Shown here in pieces: positions 52,656 through 64,000 of a stretch of 64,000 bases of DNA. The translations under genes and the position numbers were made by a program. The stretch is from Cacajao melanocephalus (Eukaryota; Chordata; Mammalia; Primates; Pitheciidae). Below the pieces are notes generated by a model. The model saw only the letters and a list, made by a program, of their open reading frames with translations, was not told the origin of the DNA and ran no database searches. Every line of letters starts with the position of its first letter. Position 1 is the first letter of the stretch. Where the stretch lies: NCBI GenBank assembly GCA_963573385.1, contig CAUYLG010017979.1:1-64000 (forward strand), written 5' to 3'.

Positions 52656-52962
52656 GAGCGCAGTGGCTCACACCTATAATCCCAGCACTTTGGGAGGCTG
52701 AGGTGGGTGGATCACCTGAGGTCAGGAGTTTGCCCAGCCTGACCAACATGGTGAAACACCGTTTCTACTAAAAATACAAAAAAAAAAAAAAAAAATAGCG
52801 AGGCGCAGCAGCAGGTACTTGTAATCTCCGCTACTCAGGAGGCTGAGGCAGGAGAATCACCTGAACCCAGGAGACGGAGGTTGCAGTGAGCCAAGCTTGT
52901 GCCACTGTACTCCAGCCTAGGCAACAAGAGCAAGACTCCACCTCAAAAAAAAAAAAAAAAAA
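52656..52962 (+). mobile_element. AluS-type SINE with expanded middle A-tract
   Basis: Sense Alu: gcgcagtggctcacacctat, tggatcacctgaggtcagga, and a shortened stretch at gagtttgcccagcctgacca. The linker after ctaaaaatac has expanded to about 18 A (52778-52795), and there is an 18-A tail. Confidence 0.95.
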
Positions 52963-52989
52963 GAATAATAACAGCAATAATGATGAGAT

Positions 52990-53225
52990 GATGAGAGCTA
53001 ATTTTATACTATTGAAACATTATACCTTATAGTTTACCAAGTGTCAGGCACTTGTTCTAAGAACTTTACATAAAATTCACTTAATGTTTGCAATGTTATT
53101 AAGGTAAATATTATAATTCCTATTTTATAGATAAGGAAACTGACTCTCAGAGAAGCTAAGTAACCTGTCCAAGGTCATGTAGTAAGTGGCATACCTAGGA
53201 TTTGAATTCTGGCTCCAAAATCAGA
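52990..53225 (-). repeat. MIR SINE
   Basis: Antisense MIR, well kept: accaagtgtcaggcacttgt, tattttatagataaggaaac, agagaagctaagtaacctgt and tttgaattctggctcc. The Alu lies just left of it. Confidence 0.92.
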
Positions 53226-54975
53226 GAAGTTAACCAATATTTTGTGCAGCCTCTTTGAGAGAGAAGACAGTGTGCGCTGGTCAATTTTTCCCTCAAGATA
53301 CTGTAAACATGTAATGCCATAACTAATGCCTTAATGGGAGATTGCTTCCCAAGAAGTTAGGTCACAAATTATAGAGCCTGATCAACAGTATGGGCCAACT
53401 GGCATCTTGGAAAGACTGACGATAATATTTTCTCTTCCCCGCCTTCCTTCAGTCTCTGTTATGTTCTTTGGCAACAGTCATGTGGATATGAATTATGCCA
53501 AACATAGGGTCCGGGAAACATCATTTTGCATGCAATGGCCACATTTGCTGGGAGTGGCTTCTGTTCTAAATGTGCCAGGTATGGTGTTGATGTTGTGATA
53601 ATCATTTTGTTTGGTTGGAAACAAGGCATATGAAAATGTTAGTGTAGACCTAATTCAACTTCTGATGTCCTAAGGGATGACACCCACTCCAGGAGTCCAG
53701 ACGGTAGCTGCTGGAGACATTCCAGCTCCAATCAGGCATCTAGAAGCCATCTGGATCATACTGGGAAGAATAGAAATTGGGACTTTGATTTCTTTGCACT
53801 TTAACTTGAGAAGTTTGAAATTTCATTGAATTTTAACTAAAAAAGGTAAGATTTGATTTTGAAATTTGCTTCTGTGTAAACTTTAAAACTTGATTTTAAT
53901 TTAAAATTTTATTATTTTAATTTTACTGTCTCCACAAAAAGTTGATAATGGGCAAGAGCTAACATTCAAATTCATCTCTATGTTATTGGAATTTTATGAT
54001 GAAATATATTAATCCTGTACTTCATCTCATCTCAGAATCTCTAAAAAAATTATCAGAGAATATGCAACTATTCTGGACAGTATTGCTGGGCATAATTTGG
54101 GGTGGGAAATGAAATAGAAAGTGAACATTCAGTATGTCCAGAATGGCCTTGGAGTCAATTGAATTAATGTAGTAATCTAACTCATTTCAGAACCACTAGG
54201 GTAAATTTAACAGTACTCATTATGATCTAGAAGGATCTACAAAGAAGGAGGGTATGATTATTGGAAAGGATGCTTCACAGAAGTCCTAACAGACTAAGGA
54301 TCTCCTCCCTTGAAAGGAAGAGTAACTCCTCTGGTTCACTGTCATATAATAATTAAGCCAAAGAAGTTAAGAGATCAAAAAGTTTGGAAATGATAGGAGG
54401 AATGTGTGTGTTATTTAAAACCTCCCTCAAAATCAGACACTGTCCACATCTGTCTGCCCTTTGAAGTGCTTGTATAACATCAAATAACTCATATATAATT
54501 AGTAAATAGGAGAATGATGTCAAAATGATACAGAATTTTGGTTAATGAATATGTGCCTTGTCCTAAACAAAGGAAGCCAAAAGGGTAGAAATAGAATTCT
54601 ATCATTTATCAGGAATGAAAAAAAGTCTGTTAGCTTGGCTGATGTACTTACCACCCCAAAAACATGCACTCTTGGCTTTACATAACTCTCTCATTGTGGG
54701 AATTTCATTTCCTCCTGTGCCTTCCTTAAAGGACACCCCACTGACCCAAATCTCCACTTCACTTCCATTTGCATTGTCTCATGATACAACTTTAATACCT
54801 TCTAAAGCAGCGCTCTGAGATGCCTACCCAGACTATTTACATTATCTCCTAAGTTAATCATTATTATTTTGGATAGTATTGTGGTTTTAAAGGTTAATAG
54901 ATTCTGTATGGTTTTCCCCAACCCTAGTTTCTCCATATCCCTGTTATTTTGGTGGGCATGATTTTGCAGAATGCA
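53226..54975. other. Unique or unresolved intronic DNA
   Basis: 53400-53600 and 53640-53830 are of higher GC content and non-repetitive; their frames carry no recognised product. 54640-54850 is pyrimidine-rich and may be L2-derived. Confidence 0.35.
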
Positions 54976-54981
54976 TTTTTA

Positions 54982-55019
54982 TGCATATATATATATATAT
55001 ATATACACATATATATATA
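54982..55019 (+). repeat. TA microsatellite
   Basis: (TA)n with one ACAC interruption (tatatatatatatacacata). It abuts the MER2 element. Confidence 0.93.
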
Positions 55020-55327
55020 TTTGGCCCTCCATTTTACTGGGTTCCACATCCCTGGATTCAACCAAGTATGAATGGAAAATATTTCTTTAAAAATAAAAAT
55101 AATACAAGTTTAAAAACAATATGGTGTAACAACTATTTATGTAACATTTACACAGTATTAGGCATTATAAGTAAACTAGAGATTATTCAAAGTATAGAAG
55201 ATGATGTGCATAGGCTATATGAAAATACTATACCATTTTATATAAGAGACTTGAGCAACTGTGAATGTTAGCATGGGGGAGGCTTCCAGTAACCAATCCC
55301 CTACAGACACCAAGGAATAACTGTATT
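55020..55327 (-). mobile_element. MER2 (Tigger2-derived) DNA transposon
   Basis: Antisense MER2: tttggccctccattttactg, ggttccacatccctggattc, ttacacagtattaggcatta, attttatataagagacttga and ccaatcccctacagacacca with ggaataactgta. The terminal inverted repeats are degraded (ggccctcca versus aggaataactg). TA bases flank it, as expected for a Tc1/mariner-type pogo element. Confidence 0.88.
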
Positions 55328-55856
<529 letters not shown>

Positions 55857-57280
55857 AAATAATCGTCTACGGTTTAGAATACAATCTAAAAACAAGCAAT
55901 TTGCCAATCTGTTGGTCTTTCCAAAGGTTTACTTGACAAAGTAAAAGTAGTTTAATATTATATCAAATGTGCTTATTTCTCATAGCGTAGAAGGAAAATT
56001 TGAAATTATATCTAATTCCAAAAAAGATAGGAGAAAATTTTTATTTTGTGTATCTGTTGCTTTGGTATAATTACACTTCTAATCTGTGCTTACAGTAAAA
56101 AGTAATTGCTATGATCTTAACATTAGACATTATTAAAAGATATTTGTCTGATCTGATACAAAGCAAGTAAAAAAAAAGAGTCATACATCAAATCAAAAGA
56201 GTATCAGCATTCATTTATTTAAATTAAAAGATAACTTTCCCATAAAACTTGACCTTTCTCAAGTTGAAGTTCAGAAGACCATCAAACACAAACGTTTAGG
56301 GACCTCAATCATTTGATGCACAACATCATAGAAATAAAGAAATAAAGAAGTTCAAAAACCTAATGTTAAGTGACTAGGGTGCTACAGACTGGAAGTTCCT
56401 CCAACAGGATTAGCTTCTTTAAATATTTTAAGTCCAGTGAACTTGTAATGCTTCCACATGTTAGTGGTTGCATAGGCTAATTTCAGCTGGCATAAGCTTT
56501 TGTAAGGATGCAAAAACAGAGGGCAAGGCATGCATTAAAATGTGATAATAGCACACTTTTGGGATATGTTAAGCATGAGGCATGAATCCAAATGCCTCTG
56601 GCATCCATGAAGTATCACATCTCAGAATCAGTGCTTTTCTGTTTTGATAAGTAATTCTGTTATACCATATTTGGGAGGAGGAAAATCAACTTTCTAAATA
56701 TAAATCTTTCATCTTAATCAAAATTCCTTAGAGTTTCAATTATAGCAGTTTATTCAAAGCTGATGTTTTAATTCCAGGTGAACTGGAAATAATTCAAGTC
56801 TAGATAGGGTCTTAAGAAAATATGTTGTTTATTTTTATTAATGTAAGTTTAAGAGTAATTTCAAAATATTATTGATCATAAAGAATATCTTAGGCAGAGT
56901 GATGGGAAAAGGAGACAAAAATGCAAGAAAGGAAGGACTCAACTTTAATAATGACACTCATTACTCCCAAAAAACAAAGGAAGGATTCTTTGTGTTACAT
57001 GTTTTGCAGGTAAATAACCTTATCTAATACTTCTAAATAATCGGTAGTTATCTACAGGAGATTTGAAATCTTCAGAAAAAAACACATAATAAAATGAAAA
57101 ATAGTTATGATATCTAATACAAATATTTTTTTAAAAGGCCAAGAAAAACAAATTTACTTTCTGAATACACATATATATAATCCTTGGTCAAAAAATCTGA
57201 GTTAGAAACAAGTATCAAAATATCACAGTTAACATTCAGTAAGTATTAATTAAGGGTGACAAATTAAGGACATAATCTGC
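55857..57280. other. Unique intronic DNA
   Basis: No repeat recognised. 56200-56680 is a non-repetitive block with several balanced-composition stretches, a weak candidate for a conserved element. Confidence 0.4.
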
Positions 57281-57282
57281 CT

Positions 57283-57509
57283 TTTTTTTTTTTAGATTCT
57301 CCTGGGTTCAAGCAATTTCCCTGCCTCAGCCTCCTGAGTAGCTGGGACTACAGGCGTGTGCCACCACGCCAGGCTAATTTTTTGTATTTTTAGTTGAGAT
57401 AGGGTTTCACCATGTTAGTCAGGATGGTCACTATCTCCTGACCCCGTGATCCACCTGCCTTGGCCTCCCAAAGTGCTGGGATTACAGGTGTGAGCCACCA
57501 TGCCCAGCC
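57283..57509 (-). mobile_element. AluY/Sc-like SINE with internal deletion
   Basis: Antisense. A poly-T tail is joined directly to gattctcctgggttcaagca, so the first roughly 75 bases of the right-arm antisense are missing. The rest is well preserved (ctgaccccgtgatccacctg, tgggattacaggtgtgagcc). The spelling at 'ctcctgacc-cgtgatcc' is typical of the younger Y/Sc subfamilies. Confidence 0.93.
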
Positions 57510-57955
57510 AATAGTCTTCTTTTATATAGTACAAGTCAGAAAATGGGAAATAAACAAAAGTATCCACTGTAGCCACATCCCAAAATCACTTCAGTTGTCT
57601 GGACCTAGCCTTGCAGTTAAGGCATATTATTTATCTTGGCCCTCCTCAAGCATGAAGTTTAAGTTTGGATGAAGTGATAGAACCATGTCAATAACACATT
57701 TAAACTCACTAATGTGGTATTTCTTTTCAGAGGTTAGCAAAACAAAACAGAACATTTAGAGATATTATATGGATAATCTCTTTTTACAAAGACAATGAAA
57801 TTATTTTAAAGCATATTTCATAACTTTTTTTTCTTGCCTGAAGATGATCTACTTTTAATAGTAGCTATTAAAATTGCCTGGTACAATTAATAGTAGCTAT
57901 TAAAAGTATTTTAAAAAGCAGTGTATTAAAAAAATAACAGTGGAACCAACTAAAT
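57510..57955. other. Unique DNA
   Basis: Contains a 19-bp direct repeat: aatagtagctattaaaatt... at 57857 and aatagtagctattaaaagt... at 57888. No other feature. Confidence 0.5.
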
Positions 57956-58260
57956 GTCCAAAAGTAGACAGTTTAATTCATTCATGTCACATTTATGAGT
58001 GTCAGCTATGTCCCAGGTACTGTGCTAATTACTGGTATTACAACAAAGATAGTCTCTGTTCTTGCCCTCTTTTATGTTACATTGTGGTAGAAACAGATCA
58101 TATGGGAGAGTCATCTGAGATTCATTTATTGAGTGCCTGTTCCCAGGAAGTCTGTAGTCTGGTAGGAATGGTGCATACACACAAAAAAAGTAACAAAGCA
58201 ATAAAATAATTACATCCTGTATGTAAAGTACTAGGAAAACAAATATAGTTCTGACATAGA
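57956..58260 (-). mobile_element. L2 LINE 3' end
   Basis: Antisense L2: cacatttatgagtgtcagct, tcccaggtactgtgctaatt and cagtctctg-type block (agtctctgttcttgccctct), then ccagg-agtctgtagtctggt. Confidence 0.75.
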
Positions 58261-58311
58261 TGAAACAGTGATGTGGAAAGACAGAGGGAAGCAGAAAGAA
58301 AGAGGACAGAG

Positions 58312-58530
58312 TACAATGGTTAAAAGTGCTGCTACTGGAGCCAGCCTGCCAAACTTTGAATCCCAACTCCACCACTTGCTAGTTGTGTGATGTTGAGTAA
58401 ATTGCCTAACTCTCTGTACCTCAGTTACTGCAATAATAGGAATTCTAGTTTCTCTGAGAGCTAAATGAGTTAATATTTGTGATGAGCTTAGAACAGTGCC
58501 TGATCCAGAATAAGTACTATGTAGTAGTAG
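58312..58530 (+). repeat. MIR SINE
   Basis: Sense MIR, well kept: caatggttaaaagtgctgct, ccaactccaccacttgctag, ttgtgtgatgttgagtaaat and gcttagaacagtgcctgatc. Confidence 0.93.
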
Positions 58531-59332
58531 AGTTAATAATGCAAGGACCTAATGAGTGAATTTTTCTATTGTCAAATTAATTCCTAATCTGTCAATTCTG
58601 TAACAAGGTATATATACTTTGAGGGACAATGATGTGCTAGAGCCAACTTGTACTAGTCTGCAAAAAGCAATTGTTCTCCTCTCTTCTCCAAATTCTTCAT
58701 TCAGTGACTTAAAACCCTTTCCTCTGAATTCAGTGGTATTCAGTGGTAGCCTGAGATTGGCCATGGTAGGAACACCTACACCGTGCAGTTGCTAAATGCT
58801 ACAAATCAGGGCTTTTATTTTTTTCAGAGTTAATTGTTAACATTTATCAGCATACCACTGATAGACACATTTAGTAGAGAGTTTCTTCCTAGTGGCTCCA
58901 AACTGAACTACATCTAGCGTGGTATACCATTTCATAAGTTTTGAATAAGCTCTAGAAGTTGACCAAAACATTCTGAATACTCTATCTGATCATACAGCAA
59001 TGCAATTTCTCAAATTTGTCTTTGGAAAGCTGTATCCTATATAAATTGGCTGTTACATTATAAAATGTATTAATTATTTTTATTTAATTATGGTTTACTA
59101 AGGTTAAAATACCTATCATTTTTTTTAAACATTCCAAACTTGTGCTGAAATAAAAGATTCCTAAAATCTTAACATCCTTTCATGATTTCCTTTTTTTATA
59201 AGAATATTTATCCATGTTATAATTAAACTATGTTTTATTATATGTTTTTCTTTTAAATATTTAAAGTAAAAACAATATATAAATGTCTTTCAAAATATTA
59301 TCAAATGGTTTACAAAAATCTTTGCCACTTAC
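58531..59332. other. Intronic DNA just downstream of the 94-nt exon
   Basis: Unique, increasingly AT-rich towards the exon. No repeat recognised. Confidence 0.5.
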
Positions 59333-59426
59333 CTTTTGAAATATCTTCAATTTTTCTGCCATACAAATCATAAAAATATCTGGCTGGTAAATTTAGATTC
59401 ATTCTCATTGTGCAAGTATCTAAAAC
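59333..59426 (-). CDS. Internal coding exon (upstream of the pair), gene not identified
   Basis: Seen: read on the minus strand, a T-rich tract and ctgtacag acceptor precede the exon, and AAAAG|gtaagtgg follows it, a near-perfect donor. The 94 nt are open in one frame only, giving 31 codons (VLDTCTMRMNLN..., later PARYFYDLYGRKIEDISK) plus one leftover G; the other two frames hit stops at the second codon or in mid exon. The leftover G joins the CT that starts the exon at 35599 to make an alanine codon, so the two exons mesh in phase. The peptide has no signal sequence, membrane segment or catalytic motif that I recognise. Start and stop codons lie outside the visible exons. The gene is unknown to me. 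A conserved decoy exon or an unprocessed pseudogene cannot be excluded, but no disabling change is visible. Confidence 0.85.
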
Positions 59427-61754
59427 CTGTACAGAAAAAAAAAAACTATAAATAACTTAGTAAAGTAAACTCTGGTTAAAGTGAATACACATTTAAACTC
59501 CTTTCTATACTACACAGCTATTAAAAATTATATTGTAAAATAAAATTTAATGATTTATAAAATGTTCTAATATATGAAATTTAAAAGCAGTTAAAATTGT
59601 TAGATCCCAATTGTACTTTTAAAAAAAGACACACACTCAAGTATTAGTAAAAAAGAAAGAAACAAGATGCAACAAATATTAAATAGTGGCTATTATTTAA
59701 TAAATGGTAGACCTTTAGAACTCAGGGATTTTTATCTTATTCTTGCAACATTCTGTATGTTCCATTTATTTTACAATGAGAGGATATTACCTTTTAAATT
59801 AGATTTTAAGTACTTACTTTCTTTAGCTTTTAAATATTTTTCAAATGTGTTAAAATAAATTATAGTCTGATCACAGTTCACCTTGATAACTTATGTGGTT
59901 TGCGCACTAAAAACTGAACTTAATAATCACATTTCAGGTTTTTCGTGAATATGAGTCTCAAGGACTTTAATGATTTCTAATACACACTATTTTTTAATAT
60001 TATAGTATCATGTTGTTGTTGTTATTTTACATGTAGCCCTTGAACCCAATGTGGCAGTCATCTTTCCAACTTCAAGGAAGATTTAAAAATGCTTCAGCTG
60101 GAGATAAAGTTCTACTCACAAGTTGAGGAAAATTAAGGGAACAGAAGGGGTTTGGGGAGTGTCAGGTAACCTGAGGCAGGTTGTTATTAGGTTTTCAGAG
60201 GCAACTTCCAAAACATGAAACTCATCATAGTCATCTAAAAATACAAAATACATTCCAAATCAAAACTGAAAGTACTCTGCCATCCATTTTTACTATTCCC
60301 AGCTATAATATTACTTTCCCATAACCAAGAACTACTACTGAAGGACAATGTTGATTATATTAATATGATTATAGTAAACAGAACATCTTTTAATGCTCAA
60401 GCCATCTTTCAGCTGCTGATACTGTCTCTTTTTGCCTAATTCTGTCCCTACTTTATTATTGGAGCCCATAATCTAGTCCTTGCTTAACTACTTCTTTTTA
60501 GCTTTGTGGCAATGTATGTATTTCAACAGCTTAGTGTTTCTATAGAGGGAAAGTTGTACTTTCCTTTCAGCCTGGAGAACAGCTTTCAAACATTGTGACT
60601 GATTTGGTTATCTAGTCGCTCTATCAAATGACAGGTTGAATTTTAAAGGCAAATATTAAACTGACAAATTAATTTGACAGACTGATCTTTCTTGGGCTAT
60701 ATATACCGGAGGTTCTCATCCCTTATTCTACTCCTATACATGACTAATCATGTCCCCATGTGCCACATGCTCCCATAGGCATTCACAGGGTTATATGTTT
60801 CCTGCACACTAGCTGCAATGCAGAGCATTGAGCAATTCAGAACAATGTATTGCTGCTGCTTTCTCACAATCTAGAATGCATACCTGCTCATTATTAGGAA
60901 TAATGTTATAGGAATATTCTTGAACTGCCTAATTTATGAGGAAAAGATCATTCACAACATCAATGCTTTACCTAGTTAAATAACAAAGTACTTGTAAAGA
61001 ACTTAACAACTCTGGTGATTCTCTAAATGCTATTCTTCCTGCCTTCTTTTTCACTCTTGTGGGTCAATTTCTTCAGTGACTACTGCCCACAAGTTCACCT
61101 AGGACTCCCATCCCATGGACTGAAACCTTTACTAAAGACACTGGGAAAGCAATGTTCAAAACATAAGAAAGAAGTATCAGGAAAAGAAACTGGAGTTTTG
61201 TCTGTGGCTTGAAACAAAAAGAAGAGTAGAACATATTGACTGACATTGGCATGGGATCCATGCTTGTTTTTATTTTAATACTCTAATTAACACAGTTGGT
61301 GTCTGACTGGCAAAATTCTCATCACTAGAGTGAAAGCGAAAATGGATCACTTTCACCACCACCCTCATTGACAGAAATACTCAAGGGAGACAATTCAGTA
61401 CAAATTGCTTCTTAGCCAATCATGTCTGAATACTGTTAAAGATCTACAGTTGGTCTCATAGACCCTAAGCAAGACACAATCTACTCTTTACAACCCCACA
61501 TTCCTCCTCTTTCCATTCCTCATGTTCAGTTCTCAATTTCTTATTACTGTATTTAAAAGTATAATGATGTTCTTCAGTACAATTTATATTTCCCAGTTAT
61601 GAGTGAAGGTTCAAATATCTAAGTATCCTCTAAAGTTATAATTTACCAATTAAACTAAGTAAAAATATAATCTACTTGAAGATAGTCCCATTTACTTCAA
61701 CCAAAATTCCAATAATTTTAAAAATTTATTTTAAATATTGCTGACTTTGAGTCT
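59427..61754. other. Intronic DNA upstream of the 94-nt exon
   Basis: Lies 5' of the exon on the gene strand. Non-repetitive over more than 2 kb. No further exon with both splice sites and a matching phase was found. Confidence 0.5.
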
Positions 61755-62325
61755 AAAAAAAATCAGTCCCTCCTTCCCTCACCTTGTAGTAGTTCACAGT
61801 GTCTATTGCTCTGTTTATGTCCTTGAGTACCCAATGTGTAGATGATCCCACTTATAAGTGAGAATGTATGGTATTTGGTGTTCTGTTTTTGCATTGATTT
61901 GCTTAGGATAATAGGCCTCCAGCTGTATCCATGTTACTGCAAAGGACATAATTTCATTCTTTTTTATGGCTGCATAGTATTCCATGGTCTATATGTACCA
62001 CATTTTATTTATCCAATGCACTGCTGATGGTGATGGGCACCTAGGATGATTCCATGTCTATGCTATTGAGAACTATGCTGTGATGAACATATGAGTACAT
62101 GTGTCATTTTGGCAGAATGATTTTTCTTTTGGATATATACCCGGTAATGGGATTGCTGTGTCAAATGGTAGTTCTAAGTTCTTTGAGAAAACTCTATACT
62201 GCTTTCCACAGTAGCTAATTTACATTCCTGTCAACGGTGTATAAGCATTCCCTTTCTCTTGCCAGCATCTGTTGTTTTTTGACTTTTTCATAATAGTCAT
62301 TCTGACGGGTTATACCACTTTCTAA
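61755..62325 (-). mobile_element. L1 fragment (L1PB/L1MA-like), 3' UTR and ORF2 end
   Basis: Antisense L1: ttgtagtagttcacagtgtc, cacttataagtgagaatgta, ctgcatagtattccatggtc, ggatatatacccggtaatgg and gcatctgttgttttttgact. The 3'-most bases are missing and it is truncated in ORF2. A CTCACC motif at 61781 is part of the L1, not a splice donor. Confidence 0.92.
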
Positions 62326-63073
<748 letters not shown>

Positions 63074-63508
63074 TGTTAATTCCATACAGCTTAAGTTTTA
63101 GAAACTCTTTTGATACTAAAATTTTAAATCATCATGCTGTAAAACCAGAATCTTCTTGAAAAGCACCTGGGAAGAAACATTCCACAGTCTTTTCAGTTTA
63201 ACCTACTTGTTTATGATCTGGGAGTCACCTCCACCTCCAGACATATCTGATACAGAGTTTGCAGCTCCTGGAATGGCCAGCACCTGTGGGTTGCCACTAC
63301 CTCAGTTCAGATGAGAGAGTATGCTTAGACCAACATCACCGCAGGTCGTATGAACCAAGTCAGTAAGCCATCAGACCCAACAATGTCAGCTTTCCTCAAA
63401 GACAGAGAACCTTGAAACGTTTTAATACAGTTTTATGAGTTAATGCCTGGAAGCATAAGCCCCAACTTACACTTCCCCAACACGCTCTCTTCAAAGGATT
63501 GTCTACTG
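63074..63508. other. Unique DNA of moderate GC
   Basis: No repeat recognised. Short frames only. Confidence 0.45.
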
Positions 63509-63843
63509 CAGGAGTTAGCAAACTATAGTTCAAAAGCCAATTCCCATCCATAGTCTGTTTCTGTATGGCCTACAGGCTAAGAATGGCTTCTACATTTTTA
63601 ATTCTTAAAAAAAAAATCAAAAGATGAATCATATTTTATGATCAGTATATTATGAAATTCAAATTTAAGTACTGTAAATAAAGTTTTCTTGTAAAACAGC
63701 CACACTGGCTCATTTATGTATTCTCTATGGCTGCTTTCATGCTATAACAGCAAGGCTGAGATAGTTGCTACAGACACCTTACGGCTTGCAAGACCAAAAT
63801 TATTTTCTGTTTGCCTTTTATGGAAAAACATTTCCTACTCTGG
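63509..63843 (+). mobile_element. hAT-type non-autonomous DNA transposon
   Basis: Matches a common MER-class element: caggagttagcaaactatag, agtactgtaaataaagtttt, gccacactggctcatttatg, tctctatggctgctttcatg and a degraded end (ggaaaaacatttcctactct). Terminal inverted repeats are recognisable: caggagttagcaaa versus the complement of the end. Exact family name not recalled. Confidence 0.75.
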
Positions 63844-64000
63844 TATACTGCATCAACATTCACATGAAGCTCTTTATTTTCCTGTTCTGTATAAATCAGC
63901 CTGAACTCCTTTATCCATTTATAAAACCCTTCCATTGCATACTCTGAAGATGTCTCCCCTGATCAACAAATTTGACTAGACCCACAACCTCTTTTAAAAG
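63844..64000. other. Right edge, unresolved
   Basis: Too short to assign. Continues outside the window. Confidence 0.3.

Noticed and set aside
58025..58375. 116-codon minus-strand ORF
   Set aside because: Covers L2 and MIR sequence; no coding support.
61782..61810. Minus-strand splice donor at CTCACC
   Set aside because: The motif is part of L1 3' UTR sequence.

Overview
The window is primate nuclear DNA, almost certainly human. It has many Alu elements of J, S and Y/Sc-like types (plus one Alu monomer), L1PA-type LINE-1 ends, MaLR LTRs (MLT1, MST), MIR, L2 and L3/CR1 relics, MER5 and MER2 DNA transposons, and long CA, CT, TA and GATA microsatellites in an AT-rich background. There is no prokaryotic content, operon, CRISPR array or intact long ORF. 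The longest open frame (210-923) runs out of the antisense strand of an L1 5' UTR into an L2 relic and is not a credible gene.

The window appears to be mostly intron of one protein-coding gene on the minus strand. Two short exons are well supported: 59333-59426 (94 nt) and 35433-35599 (167 nt). Each has a polypyrimidine tract, an AG acceptor and a strong GTAAGT- or GTGAGT-type donor. Each fits in only one way: the first ends one base into a codon and the second starts with the other two bases, giving an uninterrupted 87-residue segment. I could not identify the gene from these residues, so no symbol is given. A third, weaker candidate exon lies at 28035-28197. A probable minus-strand retrocopy of an mRNA 3' end, with an AATAAA signal and an A-rich tail, occupies about 40177-41480.

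Layout. 1-350 is the 5' end of an L1 that leaves the left edge. 360-1745 is a long L2 copy. 1.75-12.2 kb holds unique AT-rich DNA, a MIR, an L1M split by an unidentified 550-bp insertion, a CT microsatellite, an Alu monomer, a MER5 and another MIR. 12.25-14.66 kb is an almost complete antisense MLT1-type MaLR element with both LTRs and an inner Alu. 14.8-24.4 kb is a dense LINE nest: L1M, an MST LTR, an L1 carrying a second L1 inside it, then a long degraded L1M holding an MST LTR, a short L1 tail and an Alu. 25-27.2 kb has two Alus and a split MIR. 27.2-39.3 kb has almost no recognisable transposons and contains the 167-nt exon. 39.3-64 kb is mixed intronic DNA with Alus, the retrocopy, L2, L3/CR1, MLT1-like LTRs, an L1MB, MIRs, a MER2, the 94-nt exon, another L1 and a hAT-type element.

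I found no previously undescribed biological system. The points most worth following are the two phase-matched exons with the possible third, the unidentified retrocopy, the repeat-poor island around the exon, and several cleanly resolved nested insertions with target-site duplications. All family names rest on remembered consensus sequences, because no database search was possible. Outer edges of old repeats may be wrong by tens of bases.
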